Shown here: positions 46,754 to 56,195 of the stretch, in pieces | Layout: each line of letters begins with the position of its first letter | Position numbering within the stretch: the first letter of the stretch is position 1 | Source of the DNA: DASSUW01 sp963844205 | Lineage (GTDB): Bacteria > Actinomycetota > Thermoleophilia > Solirubrobacterales > Solirubrobacteraceae | Assembly: GCA_963844205.1 (NCBI GenBank) | Contig: CAWJNK010000009.1 | Span: forward strand, 1-64,000 | DNA length: 64,000 bases | Direction: 5' to 3' | Position numbers and translations under genes: made by a program | The notes under the pieces: generated by a model | Told to the model about the DNA's origin: nothing | Databases searched by the model: none | The model's input: only the letters and a program-made list of their open reading frames with translations

Positions 46754-48493
46754 ATGGCGTCGATCACGTTCTGGACCCGCCTGGAGCCGTTCACCCGGAC
46801 CGACGACATCGAGCCGGGGCTGGCGGCCCGTACGCACGACCCGCTGTGGCTGCTCGCGCGCCAATGGCAGACGGGCGAGTTCCTGGGCGAGGACGCCGGC
46901 ACGCCGGTCAGCGCCCGCGCCAGGATGGACCGCGCGACGATCGGGCGCTTCCATCCGGGCCCGGTGCCCGAGGAGGGCGCGCTCCCCGGCCGGCCCTACC
47001 GCGCCGACGTGCCGCTCGAGGCGGTCGTCGAGCGCGAACCCGTCGCGGCCGCCGCCGACGCGCGGCGCGATCTGCGCCTGGCGGCCGAGGCCGGCGCCAT
47101 GTTCGTGCGCATGCTCGAGCGTGCGGGCGTCGCGGCCGCCGTGCGAACGGCGTTCGTCGACGAGTTCGGGCTCGCCCCGCCGGCGGACGACTCCGCGTGG
47201 TCGCACGACGACCCGGGGCGCCGGTACCTCGCGATCATGGCCGGCCGCGTGCCCGACGGCGTGCGCCTGTACGAGGCGCTCGCCGGCTCGCTCCGGCCCG
47301 TGGGCAGCGGCCCGCCCCGCCTGCCGCCGCGGCCGAGCGTCCCCACCGACGCGCGGTCGAGCGCGATCGCGGCTGGCCAGGCGTACCTCGCCTGGTTCGA
47401 GGCCCGCTGGGGCGCACCCGGCGACGCCGCCAACCCCGCGTGGGTGCCGGAGCGGATGGAGTACGCGTTCGCCGTCGGCGCCGCGGGCGCCGAGGGAAGC
47501 GAGCTCGTGTTGTCGGCGCACGAGCACCTCGGCGGCCGGCTCGACTGGTACTCGTTCGACGCGGACATCGGGGTCACGCTCGGCAGCGGTCCGGACGACC
47601 CGCAGCTGGACACCGTCACGCAGACGCTGATGCCGGCGCCCGTGCACTACCCGGGCATGGCGTCCGACCGCTGGTGGCAGTTCGAGGACGCTCGGGTGAA
47701 CCTCAGTCGTGTCCAGGGCGATCCCGACGAGCTGCTGCGCCTGCTGCTCGTCGAGTTCGCGCTGCTGTACGCGAACGACTGGTACGTGATGCCCTTCGAC
47801 GCCACCCCCGGCTGCGTCTACCACGTGAGCTCGCTCGTGGTGACGGACGCGTTCGGCCAGCACACGCTCGTCCCGCACGCGGCCGAGATCGCCGGGCAGG
47901 CCGATTGGCGGATGTACGCGGTCAGCCCGTCCGACGACCTCTTGTTCGTGCCGCCCGTGCTGGCGGCGAGCCTCCGCGGGGACCCGCTGGAGGAGGTGGT
48001 CCTCATGCGCGACGAGCCGGCCAACCTCGTGTGGGGCGTCGAGCGCCTGGCTCCGAGCGTCGCCGGCGGGACGATCGATCGCGAGACGCTGTACCGGCGC
48101 CGCGACCGGAGCGCGCCCCCTGCCACCACCGAGCCCGCAGCCGAGGATGAGCTCCGGTACCGGCTGGCCACGCCGGTCCCGCCGCACTGGATCCCGTTCC
48201 AGCCGGTCCGGATCGACCCGGCCCAGCCGTCGATCCGTTTGCGGCGTGCTGCCGCGCTGCTCGACGAGGACGGGGCGCCCGCGCTCTCACGACCGCTCGG
48301 GCGCGTCCTGGAGCCTGACCGGCCTGATCTCTCGCTGTTCGAGGAGGAGGTGCCCGGCGAGGGGGTCCGGATCGTCCGCGAGTACCAGTGCGCGCGCTGG
48401 GTAGACGGCAGCACGGCGCTCTGGCTCGCCCGCCGCAAAGCCCCGTGTGGACCGCAGAGCGGGAGCGGCCTGCGCTTCGACCTGGTCGAGTGA
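46754..48493 (+). CDS. Protein of unknown function with RQWQ-GEF-GED motif, operon gene 5
   Basis: A 579-residue protein ending the operon. Near residue 28 it has D-P-L-W-L-L-A-R-Q-W-Q-T-G-E-F-L-G-E-D-A, a strikingly conserved-looking motif that I associate with uncharacterised proteins in other bacteria but cannot name. Later segments include D-R-W-W-Q-F-E-D-A near 298 and L-Y-A-N-D-W-Y-V-M-P near 337, then a Pro-rich tail near 455-480. No signal peptide or membrane helix. Together with gene 4 it closes a 15.2-kb transcript with almost no intergenic space. Confidence 0.8.
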   Translation: MASITFWTRLEPFTRTDDIEPGLAARTHDPLWLLARQWQTGEFLGEDAGTPVSARARMDRATIGRFHPGPVPEEGALPGRPYRADVPLEAVVEREPVAAAADARRDLRLAAEAGAMFVRMLERAGVAAAVRTAFVDEFGLAPPADDSAWSHDDPGRRYLAIMAGRVPDGVRLYEALAGSLRPVGSGPPRLPPRPSVPTDARSSAIAAGQAYLAWFEARWGAPGDAANPAWVPERMEYAFAVGAAGAEGSELVLSAHEHLGGRLDWYSFDADIGVTLGSGPDDPQLDTVTQTLMPAPVHYPGMASDRWWQFEDARVNLSRVQGDPDELLRLLLVEFALLYANDWYVMPFDATPGCVYHVSSLVVTDAFGQHTLVPHAAEIAGQADWRMYAVSPSDDLLFVPPVLAASLRGDPLEEVVLMRDEPANLVWGVERLAPSVAGGTIDRETLYRRRDRSAPPATTEPAAEDELRYRLATPVPPHWIPFQPVRIDPAQPSIRLRRAAALLDEDGAPALSRPLGRVLEPDRPDLSLFEEEVPGEGVRIVREYQCARWVDGSTALWLARRKAPCGPQSGSGLRFDLVE

Positions 48494-49035
48494 GCCGGCC
48501 TACCGCGGATTGGGCAAATGCGCACCCGACGCGGCCACCGCCCTCCTCGTTGCGGCCGGCGACCCCGGAGCTCCGGCTCACGTTATCGCCGGCCTCGAGT
48601 GGAGCCGGGATCTGACGCCGCCGCCGCGCTCGCCACGCTCAACGACGTCCTCGCCTTGCGCGCATTGGCTCGGCGCCGCGACCCGGACGCGCTGGCGCCC
48701 TGATCGACCGCTTGAAGGCAGCGACGCCTTTCTCGTCCTCGAGGAGGCACACGGCGTGGGCTGACCGTCGCGCTCGGGCTGGCGCAGTTGCCGCAGGGCA
48801 TGGTGGTGTCTCGCGGACGAGAACCCGATCGTGAATGCCGACGCCGTGATCGCTGCCGCCATGGGCGCGAGGAGCCCTTCGTGGAGGCTCGCCTCGTTTA
48901 TGGTGCGACCTTCCGTCGGCGGCTGGGTTGGTTCCGACGCCATTCGCGCGGCTAGGAGAGCTCGGTTACCAGGTTGAGGGCCTTGCCGGGTACAAACTCG
49001 GGAAGACGATCATGCACGCAACGGGCAGCGCGAAT
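48494..49035. other. Decayed sequence between the operon and module 4
   Basis: Contains broken coding-like pieces on the plus strand, for example L-N-D-V-L-A-L-R-A-L-A-R-R-R-D-P-D near 48640-48700 and F-L-V-L-E-E-A-H near 48730, in different frames. I cannot assign them. No terminator hairpin stands out after the operon. Confidence 0.4.
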
Positions 49036-49287
49036 GTGTCCCTTTCGTGTCCGCCAGGCTCCGTTTTCGGCTCTGTAGAGCAAAGAGCCGCGGAATCATA
49101 ATCCGCGTGTCGGGGGTTCGAGTCCCTCCTCCGGCATGAGAAGCACCTGCAAACAGGTGCTTTCCGCGACTCCAAGGACACGCGGAATATTTCCGCGTGT
49201 CACCCACGCCGACTCCCCCCGGATTTGGCGGAGCCACGTGGTGTCGTGCGCGGCACGCTGACATTTTCGTCCCCCGAGCAGTCCCCC
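49036..49287 (+). repeat. tRNA(CAU)-derived attachment module, copy 4
   Basis: GTGTCCC arms (49036-49042, 49047-49052), tRNA 3' half 49090-49136 (anticodon CAT 49097-49099), a perfect terminator hairpin (AAGCACCTG 49141-49149, loop CAAA, CAGGTGCTT 49154-49162), the anticodon-mimicking palindrome 49177-49201 with 11-base arms, and GTCCCCC/AGTCCCCC arms (49269-49275, 49280-49287). Best-preserved copy. The tRNA 5' half is absent. Confidence 0.82.
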
Positions 49288-49445
49288 GGCCGCAGCGCCG
49301 GGCCGGCGGCGCCGAGGGTCCACCAGACTGCCGGACCGGACCGCAATGTGCCTCGTGCAAGGTCGTCAGGCGCCGCCAGCGAGGCGAGCGCCGGGCTCCG
49401 TGACGCAGACGGAGCCGCGCGGTTCGCGTGCGGGGCGGGGCAGCT

Positions 49446-50273
<828 letters not shown>

Positions 50274-50313
50274 TATGTCGCAGACGGAGCCGCGGTTAGT
50301 GCGGGGCGGGCAG

Positions 50314-51270
50314 CTAGGCCGCGCTGGGCATCAGCGTGCGCAGCCGGTCGGGGTAGTCGGTGATGAGCCCGTCAACGCCGGCGTCCATCAGCGAGGCCAT
50401 GGTCGCCCGATCGTTGATCGTCCACGGGATCACGGCCATCCCGGCGTCATGTGCCTCGGCCACGAGCTCCGGCGTCGTGTACGGCCGGTAGTCCGGATCG
50501 TTCACGGTCCCGCCCTGCGGGTTGCCGTGGACGGGCGAGATCGCGTCGGCGCCGAAGGAGTCGGCCGCCGCGACGAGGCTGCCGCCGAAGTCGTCGATGT
50601 CGATTGCCGCCGAGCCACGGCGACGCGCCGGGCTGGCCGACCTGCAGGAAGTCGCCGTTGGTGAGCGCCACGATCGGCAACCGCGGCTCGACCTCGCGCA
50701 TCCGCATCAGCGCGCCCCAGTCGAAGCTCTGGATCGTCACGCGGTTGAGCAGGCCGGCCTCGCGCACCTCGCGTGCGACGTTCTGCACGAACTGCTCGCG
50801 CGGCGCGGTCTCGTCGGGCGCACCGGCCTCCACCTTGGTCTCGACGTTGAGCCAGACCTGGTTGGCCTTGTATCAGTCGACGAGATCGAACACCTCGGTC
50901 AAGAGCGGCATCCGCGCTCCCTCGACGACGCGCTGATCGGGGTACTGCGGCAGCGGCTTGTCGCACCGCAGCGTCCAGACCTGCTGGAGCGTCAGGTTCC
51001 GGATGTAGTCGCCGACGTTACGGGAACTCCGGATCGCCGGGGAACGCCGGGGCGGTGTCGCGGCACTTGGCCGAGGACACGCGCCGGTCGTGCGTGACGA
51101 CCGTGTAGCCGTCCTCGGTGATCTGCACGTCGAGATCGAGCGTCGTCACGCCCAGCTCGAGCGCGTTGGCGAACCCCTCGAGCGTGCTTTCGGTGACGAG
51201 CCCGATCCCGCCGCGATGCGCCTGCAGTTCGACGTGCCGTATCGCGACATCGCCGAGCCGCCGGCCGGCG
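50314..51270 (-). pseudogene. Glycerophosphodiester phosphodiesterase (second copy, near full length, disrupted)
   Basis: The N-terminal catalytic part A-H-R-G-G-I-G-L-V-T-E-S-T near 51195-51235 holds the family His-Arg, and V-T-H-D-R near 51100 the second His. The rest matches the first copy up to the stop at 50314. Disruptions include one shift near 51018, a TGA where the first copy has TGT (near 50872), and one-base differences near 50605 and 50905. The differences cluster as indels and decline with distance from the poly-G run, so the true gene is probably intact. The N-terminal start and any signal peptide are unclear. Confidence 0.75.
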
Positions 51271-51389
51271 ACTGGCAGGTCAACGGCCCGGGCGAGTTCC
51301 AGCGGTAGTTTTCGGTGGCCCCGGCGCCACGACCGACGGAGTCGGTTCTGGCGCCGTCCAGCCGCTCACTCCCGCCTCAGGAGCTCTCA

Positions 51390-52391
51390 ATGAAGGCGAT
51401 CACGCAGGACCGCTACGGCTCGTCGGACGTCCTCCGGCTGGAAGAGATCGCGACGCCGACGCCCGGAGCCGACGAGGTCCTGCTGCGCGTACGCGCCGCC
51501 GGCGTCGGTCCGGAGGTGTGGCACCTGATGACAGGACGGCCCTACTTCGTGCGCCTGATGGGCTTCGGGGTGCGCCGGCCCAAGCAGCGCGTTCCGGGCC
51601 GCGACGTCGCCGGGGTTGTCGAGGCCGTAGGGAGCGCAGTGTCGGTGTTCCGGTCCGGCGACGAGGTCTTCGGGAGCGCCCGGGGCACGCTGGGGGAGTA
51701 CGCCTGCGGCTCCGCCGCCGACACGGGCAAGGTCGGGGGCGCCGGCGTGCTGGCACCCAAGCCGGCCAACCTCACGTTCGAGCAGGCGGCCGCGGTTCCG
51801 ACCTCGGGCGCCTCCGCATTGCAGGGCCTGCGCGACGCGGGCGCTCTCCGAGCCGGCCAGTCGGTGCTGATCATCGGCGCGTCGGGCGGCGTAGGCACTT
51901 TCGCCGTGCAGATCGCGAAGGCGCTCGAGGCGCACGTCACGGGCGTCTGCAGCACCGCCAAGGCGGACCTCGTCGCCTCGCTCGGCGCCGACGCGGTGAT
52001 CGACTACACGCGCGAGGACTTCGTCGACCGGCCGGAGCGCTACGACCTGATCCTGGACACCGCGGGCCGGCGTCCGCTGTCGCGCCTGCGCCGCTCGCTC
52101 GCCCCGCGGGGGACGCTCGTGATCGTCGGCGGCGAAGGCGGCAACAACGTGACGGGCGGCTTCGAGCGCCAGCTGCGCGCGGCTGCGCTGTCACGGCTCT
52201 CCGGCGGCCAGCGGCTGGTGCCGCTCACCGCCGACGACAAGCGTTCGGACCTGCTCTTCCTCAAGGACCTCATCGAGGACGGCAAGCTGACGCCGGTCGT
52301 CGACCGGACGTTCCCGCTCGCCGAGGCCGCCAGGGCGCTCACCGACGAAGCAGAGGGACACGGGCGCGGAAAGAAGGTGCTCGCCGTCTGA
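51390..52391 (+). CDS. Zinc-independent quinone oxidoreductase (medium-chain dehydrogenase family)
   Basis: A 333-residue NAD(P)H-dependent oxidoreductase of the quinone oxidoreductase type. ATG 51390 follows CAGGAG. The N-terminal GroES-like domain contains P-G-R-D-V-A-G-V-V-E-A-V-G; the Rossmann motif G-A-S-G-G-V-G-T-F-A-V-Q is near 165; and R-T-F-P-L-A-E-A-A-R-A-L is near the end. Catalytic zinc ligands are absent, as in this subfamily. It reduces quinones or enones, often in detoxification. Stands alone between the GDPD and LtrA remnants. Confidence 0.9.
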   Translation: MKAITQDRYGSSDVLRLEEIATPTPGADEVLLRVRAAGVGPEVWHLMTGRPYFVRLMGFGVRRPKQRVPGRDVAGVVEAVGSAVSVFRSGDEVFGSARGTLGEYACGSAADTGKVGGAGVLAPKPANLTFEQAAAVPTSGASALQGLRDAGALRAGQSVLIIGASGGVGTFAVQIAKALEAHVTGVCSTAKADLVASLGADAVIDYTREDFVDRPERYDLILDTAGRRPLSRLRRSLAPRGTLVIVGGEGGNNVTGGFERQLRAAALSRLSGGQRLVPLTADDKRSDLLFLKDLIEDGKLTPVVDRTFPLAEAARALTDEAEGHGRGKKVLAV

Positions 52392-52493
52392 GCGGCATCC
52401 AGCGCTGCCGGCAGACCGCACCGGACCCAGGCGCGCCATGGCGCTGCCATGAGGCGCGTGCCCGGCCTTCAGGCCGATCCGGGGCGCTTGCCG

Positions 52494-53279
52494 CTAGTGC
52501 GCGGCATGCTCCGAGCGCACGTGCGCGCGATACTCGCGGTATCGCAGCGACTCGTACGCGATCAGGCCGACCCAGGCGGCGGCCAGCAGCGCTAGCGTTG
52601 CGAGCCCCGAGGCCTCCATCGCGATCGGCACCAGCGCGAGGCACACAGCCGCCGTCACGATCCGCGCCCGTGCGACGGTGCCGGTGTTGCGCATGCGGAA
52701 AGGCGACCATCCCGGGCGCATATACGGCGAGACCGCCGCACGATCAGGAGAAAGTGGAGTAGCGCGTAGGAATCGCGCGCGATCCGCAGCTGCTAGACGC
52801 CGACGGCTTCGCGGAACCTACGCTCAGCCACGAGCGCCGGGGATCGCCGACCACAGCAGGCTGGGGACCTGGCGACGCAGCGCCACGTCGCCGCGGGCCG
52901 CGACCCTAACAGCGCGATGTGCAAGATCCGCGCGGCGAGGTAGGCCAGGCCCCAGAGCACGCCGTCGTCGCCGAACGCGCCCGGCGTCGCGAGCGCGGCG
53001 ACGAGGAAGGCGCCCATCGCCAGGAATATGACGACGCGCGGCGCGCCGAGCTCGGGTCGACCGTGCTCGTCAGGCACGCATAGCCGCTCCACGCCCACCA
53101 CAGGATCGCCAGGATCATCAGCCCGCGCCCCATGCCGGCGAACGTCGGGTCGTCGGCCATGAACGCGGTGTCCTGGGTCAGCGCGAACACGAAGACGAGG
53201 TCGAAGAACAACTGAGCGGCGTCACGCGCGCCTCGGCGTCGTCCGGGCGGACGATCCTGCGCGGCGGCACTGCGACGGT
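52494..53279 (-). pseudogene. LtrA (low temperature requirement A) family membrane protein, broken
   Basis: Pieces in three frames read V-T-P-L then F-F-D-L-V-F-V-F-A-L-T-Q and M-G-R-G-L-M-I-L-A-I-L-W-W-A-W-S-G-Y (53140-53230), V-V-I-F-L-A-M-G-A-F-L-V-A-A-L-A-T-P (52950-53040), and the C-terminal R-I-V-T-A-A-V-C-L-A-L-V-P-I near 52640. This is the LtrA order. Total length is about 260 codons against roughly 390 in the family, so an internal deletion accompanies the frameshifts. Confidence 0.75.
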
Positions 53280-53335
53280 GGGTTAGCTCACTCCAGGAAA
53301 CGATAGGCGCGCGAGAAGCCGCTTCTCGCGATCAA

Positions 53336-53536
53336 GGCTCCGCTTGTCATGACCGCTCGCGCGAACCGAGCCGGCGCCGAACACCATCCGGCCGTTGGAT
53401 AGGTGGTGCCCGCTGGCGACCTGCTTCGCGAGCGGCGCGGCGTTGAGGCCGCGCGCCTCGGCGCGCCGTGCCCAGTCAGCAGCGGATGCCGTGTGACCCC
53501 GGCGACCAAGTTCGGAAGCCCGATCGCGATGTCCAC
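53336..53536 (-). pseudogene. LLM-class flavin-dependent oxidoreductase fragment
   Basis: Reading from a GTG at 53536 gives V-D-I-A-I-G-L-P-N-L-V-A-G-V-T, then, after a frame change, W-A-R-R-A-E-A-R-G, then L-A-K-Q-V-A-S-G-H-H-L-S-N-G-R-M-V-F-G-A-G. These are the first strand and a later strand-helix of luciferase-like monooxygenases with the segment between deleted. Non-functional remnant. Confidence 0.7.
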
Positions 53537-53624
53537 GGGCGCATATTGACGGTCCGGCGGCGCCGAGCGAAAGACGCTGCTGTTCGTCCTGCGCGCCGCC
53601 TGAGCTTCGGTACGGTCCCGCGCG

Positions 53625-55520
53625 GTGGTGAGGTCGCGCGGCTCCTTCGAAGGCACAGCGTGGGTCCGCCGGCTCAAGACGCCGCTGCGCGAGTTCCTGC
53701 GCACGGAGACGGCCGGCGCCGCCTTCCTGCTCTTCGCCGCCGCGACCGCGCTGCTGTGGGCGAACGTCGATGCCGCCTCCTACGAGGATCTCTGGCACAC
53801 GGAGCTCGAGATCGCGCTCGGCGACGACGGCATCGCGCTGTCGCTGCGCGAGTGGGTCAACGCCGGCCTGATGACGTTCTTCTTCTTCGTGCTCGGCCTG
53901 GAGGGGCGGCGCGAGTTCGACCTCGGTGAGCTGCGCGACCGGCGGCGGCTCGCGCTGCCCATGGTCGCCGCCGTCGGCGGGATGGGCGCCGCGATCGCGA
54001 TCTACCTCGCCTTCAACCTCGGCGGCCCCGCCGCGCACGGGTGGGGCGTCGCGATGTCGACCGACACGGCGCTCGCGCTCGGGATCCTGTCCCTGGTGGG
54101 GCGGCGCATGCCCGACCGCCTGCGCGTCTTCCTGCTGACCGTCGTGGTCGTCGACGACCTGCTGGCCCTGGTGGTCATCGCCGCCGCCTACACCGAGGGG
54201 CTGCACATGACTGCACTGCTGTGGGCGGTCGGCTTCTACGCCGCCATGCTCGTCGCGCGCGCGGCCGGTATGCGCGCCGGCTCCGTGTACTTCCTGCTCG
54301 GCCTCGCGGCGTGGGTGGCGCTGCTCGCGTCCGGCGTCGAGCCTGTGGTGCTCGGCCTCTTGATGGGCTTGCTGGTGTGGGCCAGCCCCGTGCCGCAGGC
54401 GGCTCTCGCCGGCGCCGGCGAGCGCTTTCGCCGCTTCCGCGAGCAGCCCACGCCGGAGCTCGAGCGGTGGGCGCGCGAGGGTATCCGAGGAGCGGTGCCC
54501 CCGAACGAGCGGCTGCTCGCTCTCTGGCACCCCTGGACGAGTTACGTGATCGTGCCGCTCTTCGCCTTCGCGAACGCCGGCATCGCGATCGACTCCGAGC
54601 TGCTCGAGCGTGCGGTGAGCTCGCCCGTCACGGTCGGCATCTTCCTCGGCTACGTCCTGGGCAAGCCGTTGGGGATCGTGGGCGGGGCGGTGCTCGTGAC
54701 GCGGCTCTCGCGCGGGGGGCTCCGCCCGCCGGTCGGCTGGGCGGCCGTCCTCGGCGCCGGGACGATCGCCGGCGTGGGCTTCACCGTCTCGCTGCTGGTC
54801 GCCGCGCTGGCGTTCGAGGGCCCGCGGCTCGAGGAGGCCAAGGCCGGGATCCTCGCCGCGGCGGTCGGTGCGGCCGCCATGACGTGGCTGGTGTTCCGCC
54901 TCACGTCGCTGCTGCCGTGGCAGCGCCGGGTCGCGGCGCTGCTGGGCGGGGACGAGCCGCTGGTCGATCTCGCGTACGGCGTCGACGCCGAGCGTGACCA
55001 CATCCGGGGCCCGCTCGAGGCGCCGGTCACCGTCGTCGAGTACGGCGACTTCGAATGCCCATACTGTGGGCAGGCGGAGCCGGCCGTACGCGAGCTGCTG
55101 CGCGACTTCGCGGACGTCCGCTACGTCTGGCGGCACCTGCCGCTGTCCGACGTGCACCCGTACGCCGAGCTCGCCGCCGACGCCTCGGAGGCGGCCGCCG
55201 TGCAGGGGGCGTTCTGGCAGATGCACGACCGGCTGCTCGCGCATCAGGGCGCGCTCGAGTTCCCCGACCTCGTGGGCTACGCCGAGCAGCTCGGGCTCGA
55301 CGTCGAGCGCTTCGCCGAAGACCTGCAGGGCGGCGTCGGCGCGCGCCGCATCGCTGAGGACAAGGAGGGGGCCGACCTCAGCGGCGTGTCCGGCACGCCG
55401 ACCTTCTTCGTGAACGGGCGCCGCCACTACGGGGCGTACGACCTCGACTCGCTGGCCGCGGGCGTCCGCGCGGCGGGGGCGCGCGCCATGCTGGGGTCGC
55501 CCCCGCTGGACCTTCACTGA
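53625..55520 (+). CDS. nhaA: NhaA Na+/H+ antiporter fused to a DsbA-like thioredoxin domain
   Basis: A 631-residue fusion. Residues about 15-420 are NhaA: F-L-R-T-E-T-A-G-A near 26, M-S-T-D-T-A-L-A-L-G near 144, and the ion-binding Asp pair in V-V-V-V-D-D-L-L-A-L near 176, with about 11-12 membrane helices. Residues about 455-620 form a DsbA/thioredoxin domain with the redox motif C-P-Y-C in Y-G-D-F-E-C-P-Y-C near 478 and cis-Pro G-T-P-T-F near 590. It exchanges Na+ for H+; the redox domain should face outside and handle disulfides. Such fusions are known in actinobacteria. GTG at 53625 or 53628. Confidence 0.92.
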   Translation: MVRSRGSFEGTAWVRRLKTPLREFLRTETAGAAFLLFAAATALLWANVDAASYEDLWHTELEIALGDDGIALSLREWVNAGLMTFFFFVLGLEGRREFDLGELRDRRRLALPMVAAVGGMGAAIAIYLAFNLGGPAAHGWGVAMSTDTALALGILSLVGRRMPDRLRVFLLTVVVVDDLLALVVIAAAYTEGLHMTALLWAVGFYAAMLVARAAGMRAGSVYFLLGLAAWVALLASGVEPVVLGLLMGLLVWASPVPQAALAGAGERFRRFREQPTPELERWAREGIRGAVPPNERLLALWHPWTSYVIVPLFAFANAGIAIDSELLERAVSSPVTVGIFLGYVLGKPLGIVGGAVLVTRLSRGGLRPPVGWAAVLGAGTIAGVGFTVSLLVAALAFEGPRLEEAKAGILAAAVGAAAMTWLVFRLTSLLPWQRRVAALLGGDEPLVDLAYGVDAERDHIRGPLEAPVTVVEYGDFECPYCGQAEPAVRELLRDFADVRYVWRHLPLSDVHPYAELAADASEAAAVQGAFWQMHDRLLAHQGALEFPDLVGYAEQLGLDVERFAEDLQGGVGARRIAEDKEGADLSGVSGTPTFFVNGRRHYGAYDLDSLAAGVRAAGARAMLGSPPLDLH

Positions 55521-55524
55521 GCAG

Positions 55525-56095
55525 CTAGGCAGGCGCGGATCCCGAGCGCGATCGCCAGGTGGGTCGTGCCGGTGCCGCAGCGCAGCGATGCTTGGAAGGC
55601 GAAGTCGAACTCCTCGATCGTCTAGCGCGCCGGGAAGCGCGCGGCCTCGATGCGCGCCTGGCGGCCTCGGTCTTCAGTAATGCGGCGGCGAATTGCTCGT
55701 AGGTCCAGTCCTCGTGGCGGGCTCGGTCGGCGAGCTTGGGCAACGCGCGCGCGGCCGCCGGCGCCTTGAGAACGCGGAAAAGGTGTGCCAGCTCGGTCGC
55801 GGGCTTGCTCATGCGATCAGGGCGTCGTAGCCGGGCCAGCGGCGGACCTCGACCTGCGGTTCGGCGGGCGGTCGGCGCGCGGTCTTGAGCGCGCGGGCGT
55901 GCTCGAGCGCGGTGATCGTCCGGTGGCGGGCGAACGCGCGGCTGTGGCGGCAGGCCAGCTCGCCGGTGTCCAGCGCAACCGCCGTGATGTGCTGCTGATC
56001 GACTGAGACCTCGACGCGGCGGCCGACCAGCGCCGGGTCCAGGCTGTAGTCGTCGGTGTCAACCGCTGGTGCTAGCCGCACGTTGAGGCACTCCT
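55525..56095 (-). mobile_element. IS21-family remnant (istA tail plus istB head)
   Basis: On the minus strand an IstA C-terminus ends at 55809 (S-L-D-P-A-L-V-G-R-R-V-E-V, then A-R-A-L-K and Y-D-A-L-I-A) and overlaps (ATGA) an IstB start at 55812 (A-H-L-F-R-V-L-K-A-P, then Y-E-Q-F-A-A-A-L-L-K-T-E). The IstB part has a frameshift, an internal stop (TAG near 55624) and a deletion that joins its N-terminal region to the Walker-A segment G-T-G-T-T-H-L-A-I-A. Both ends are missing. It differs in sequence from the IS21 element at the window start. Confidence 0.75.
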
Positions 56096-56195
56096 CAGCG
56101 CCGGTCGAGCCGGGGCCGACGCACCGGGAAGCGGGATGTTCGGGCACGAACCCGCGGCTGATGCCGAATTGCGGGGGGCGTAAGCTCGCGGTGCC

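Noticed and set aside
53283..55517. 744-codon minus-strand frame opposite the NhaA fusion
   Set aside because: Arg/His/Gln-rich shadow; only its last short stretch overlaps the LLM remnant, which uses a different, broken frame.
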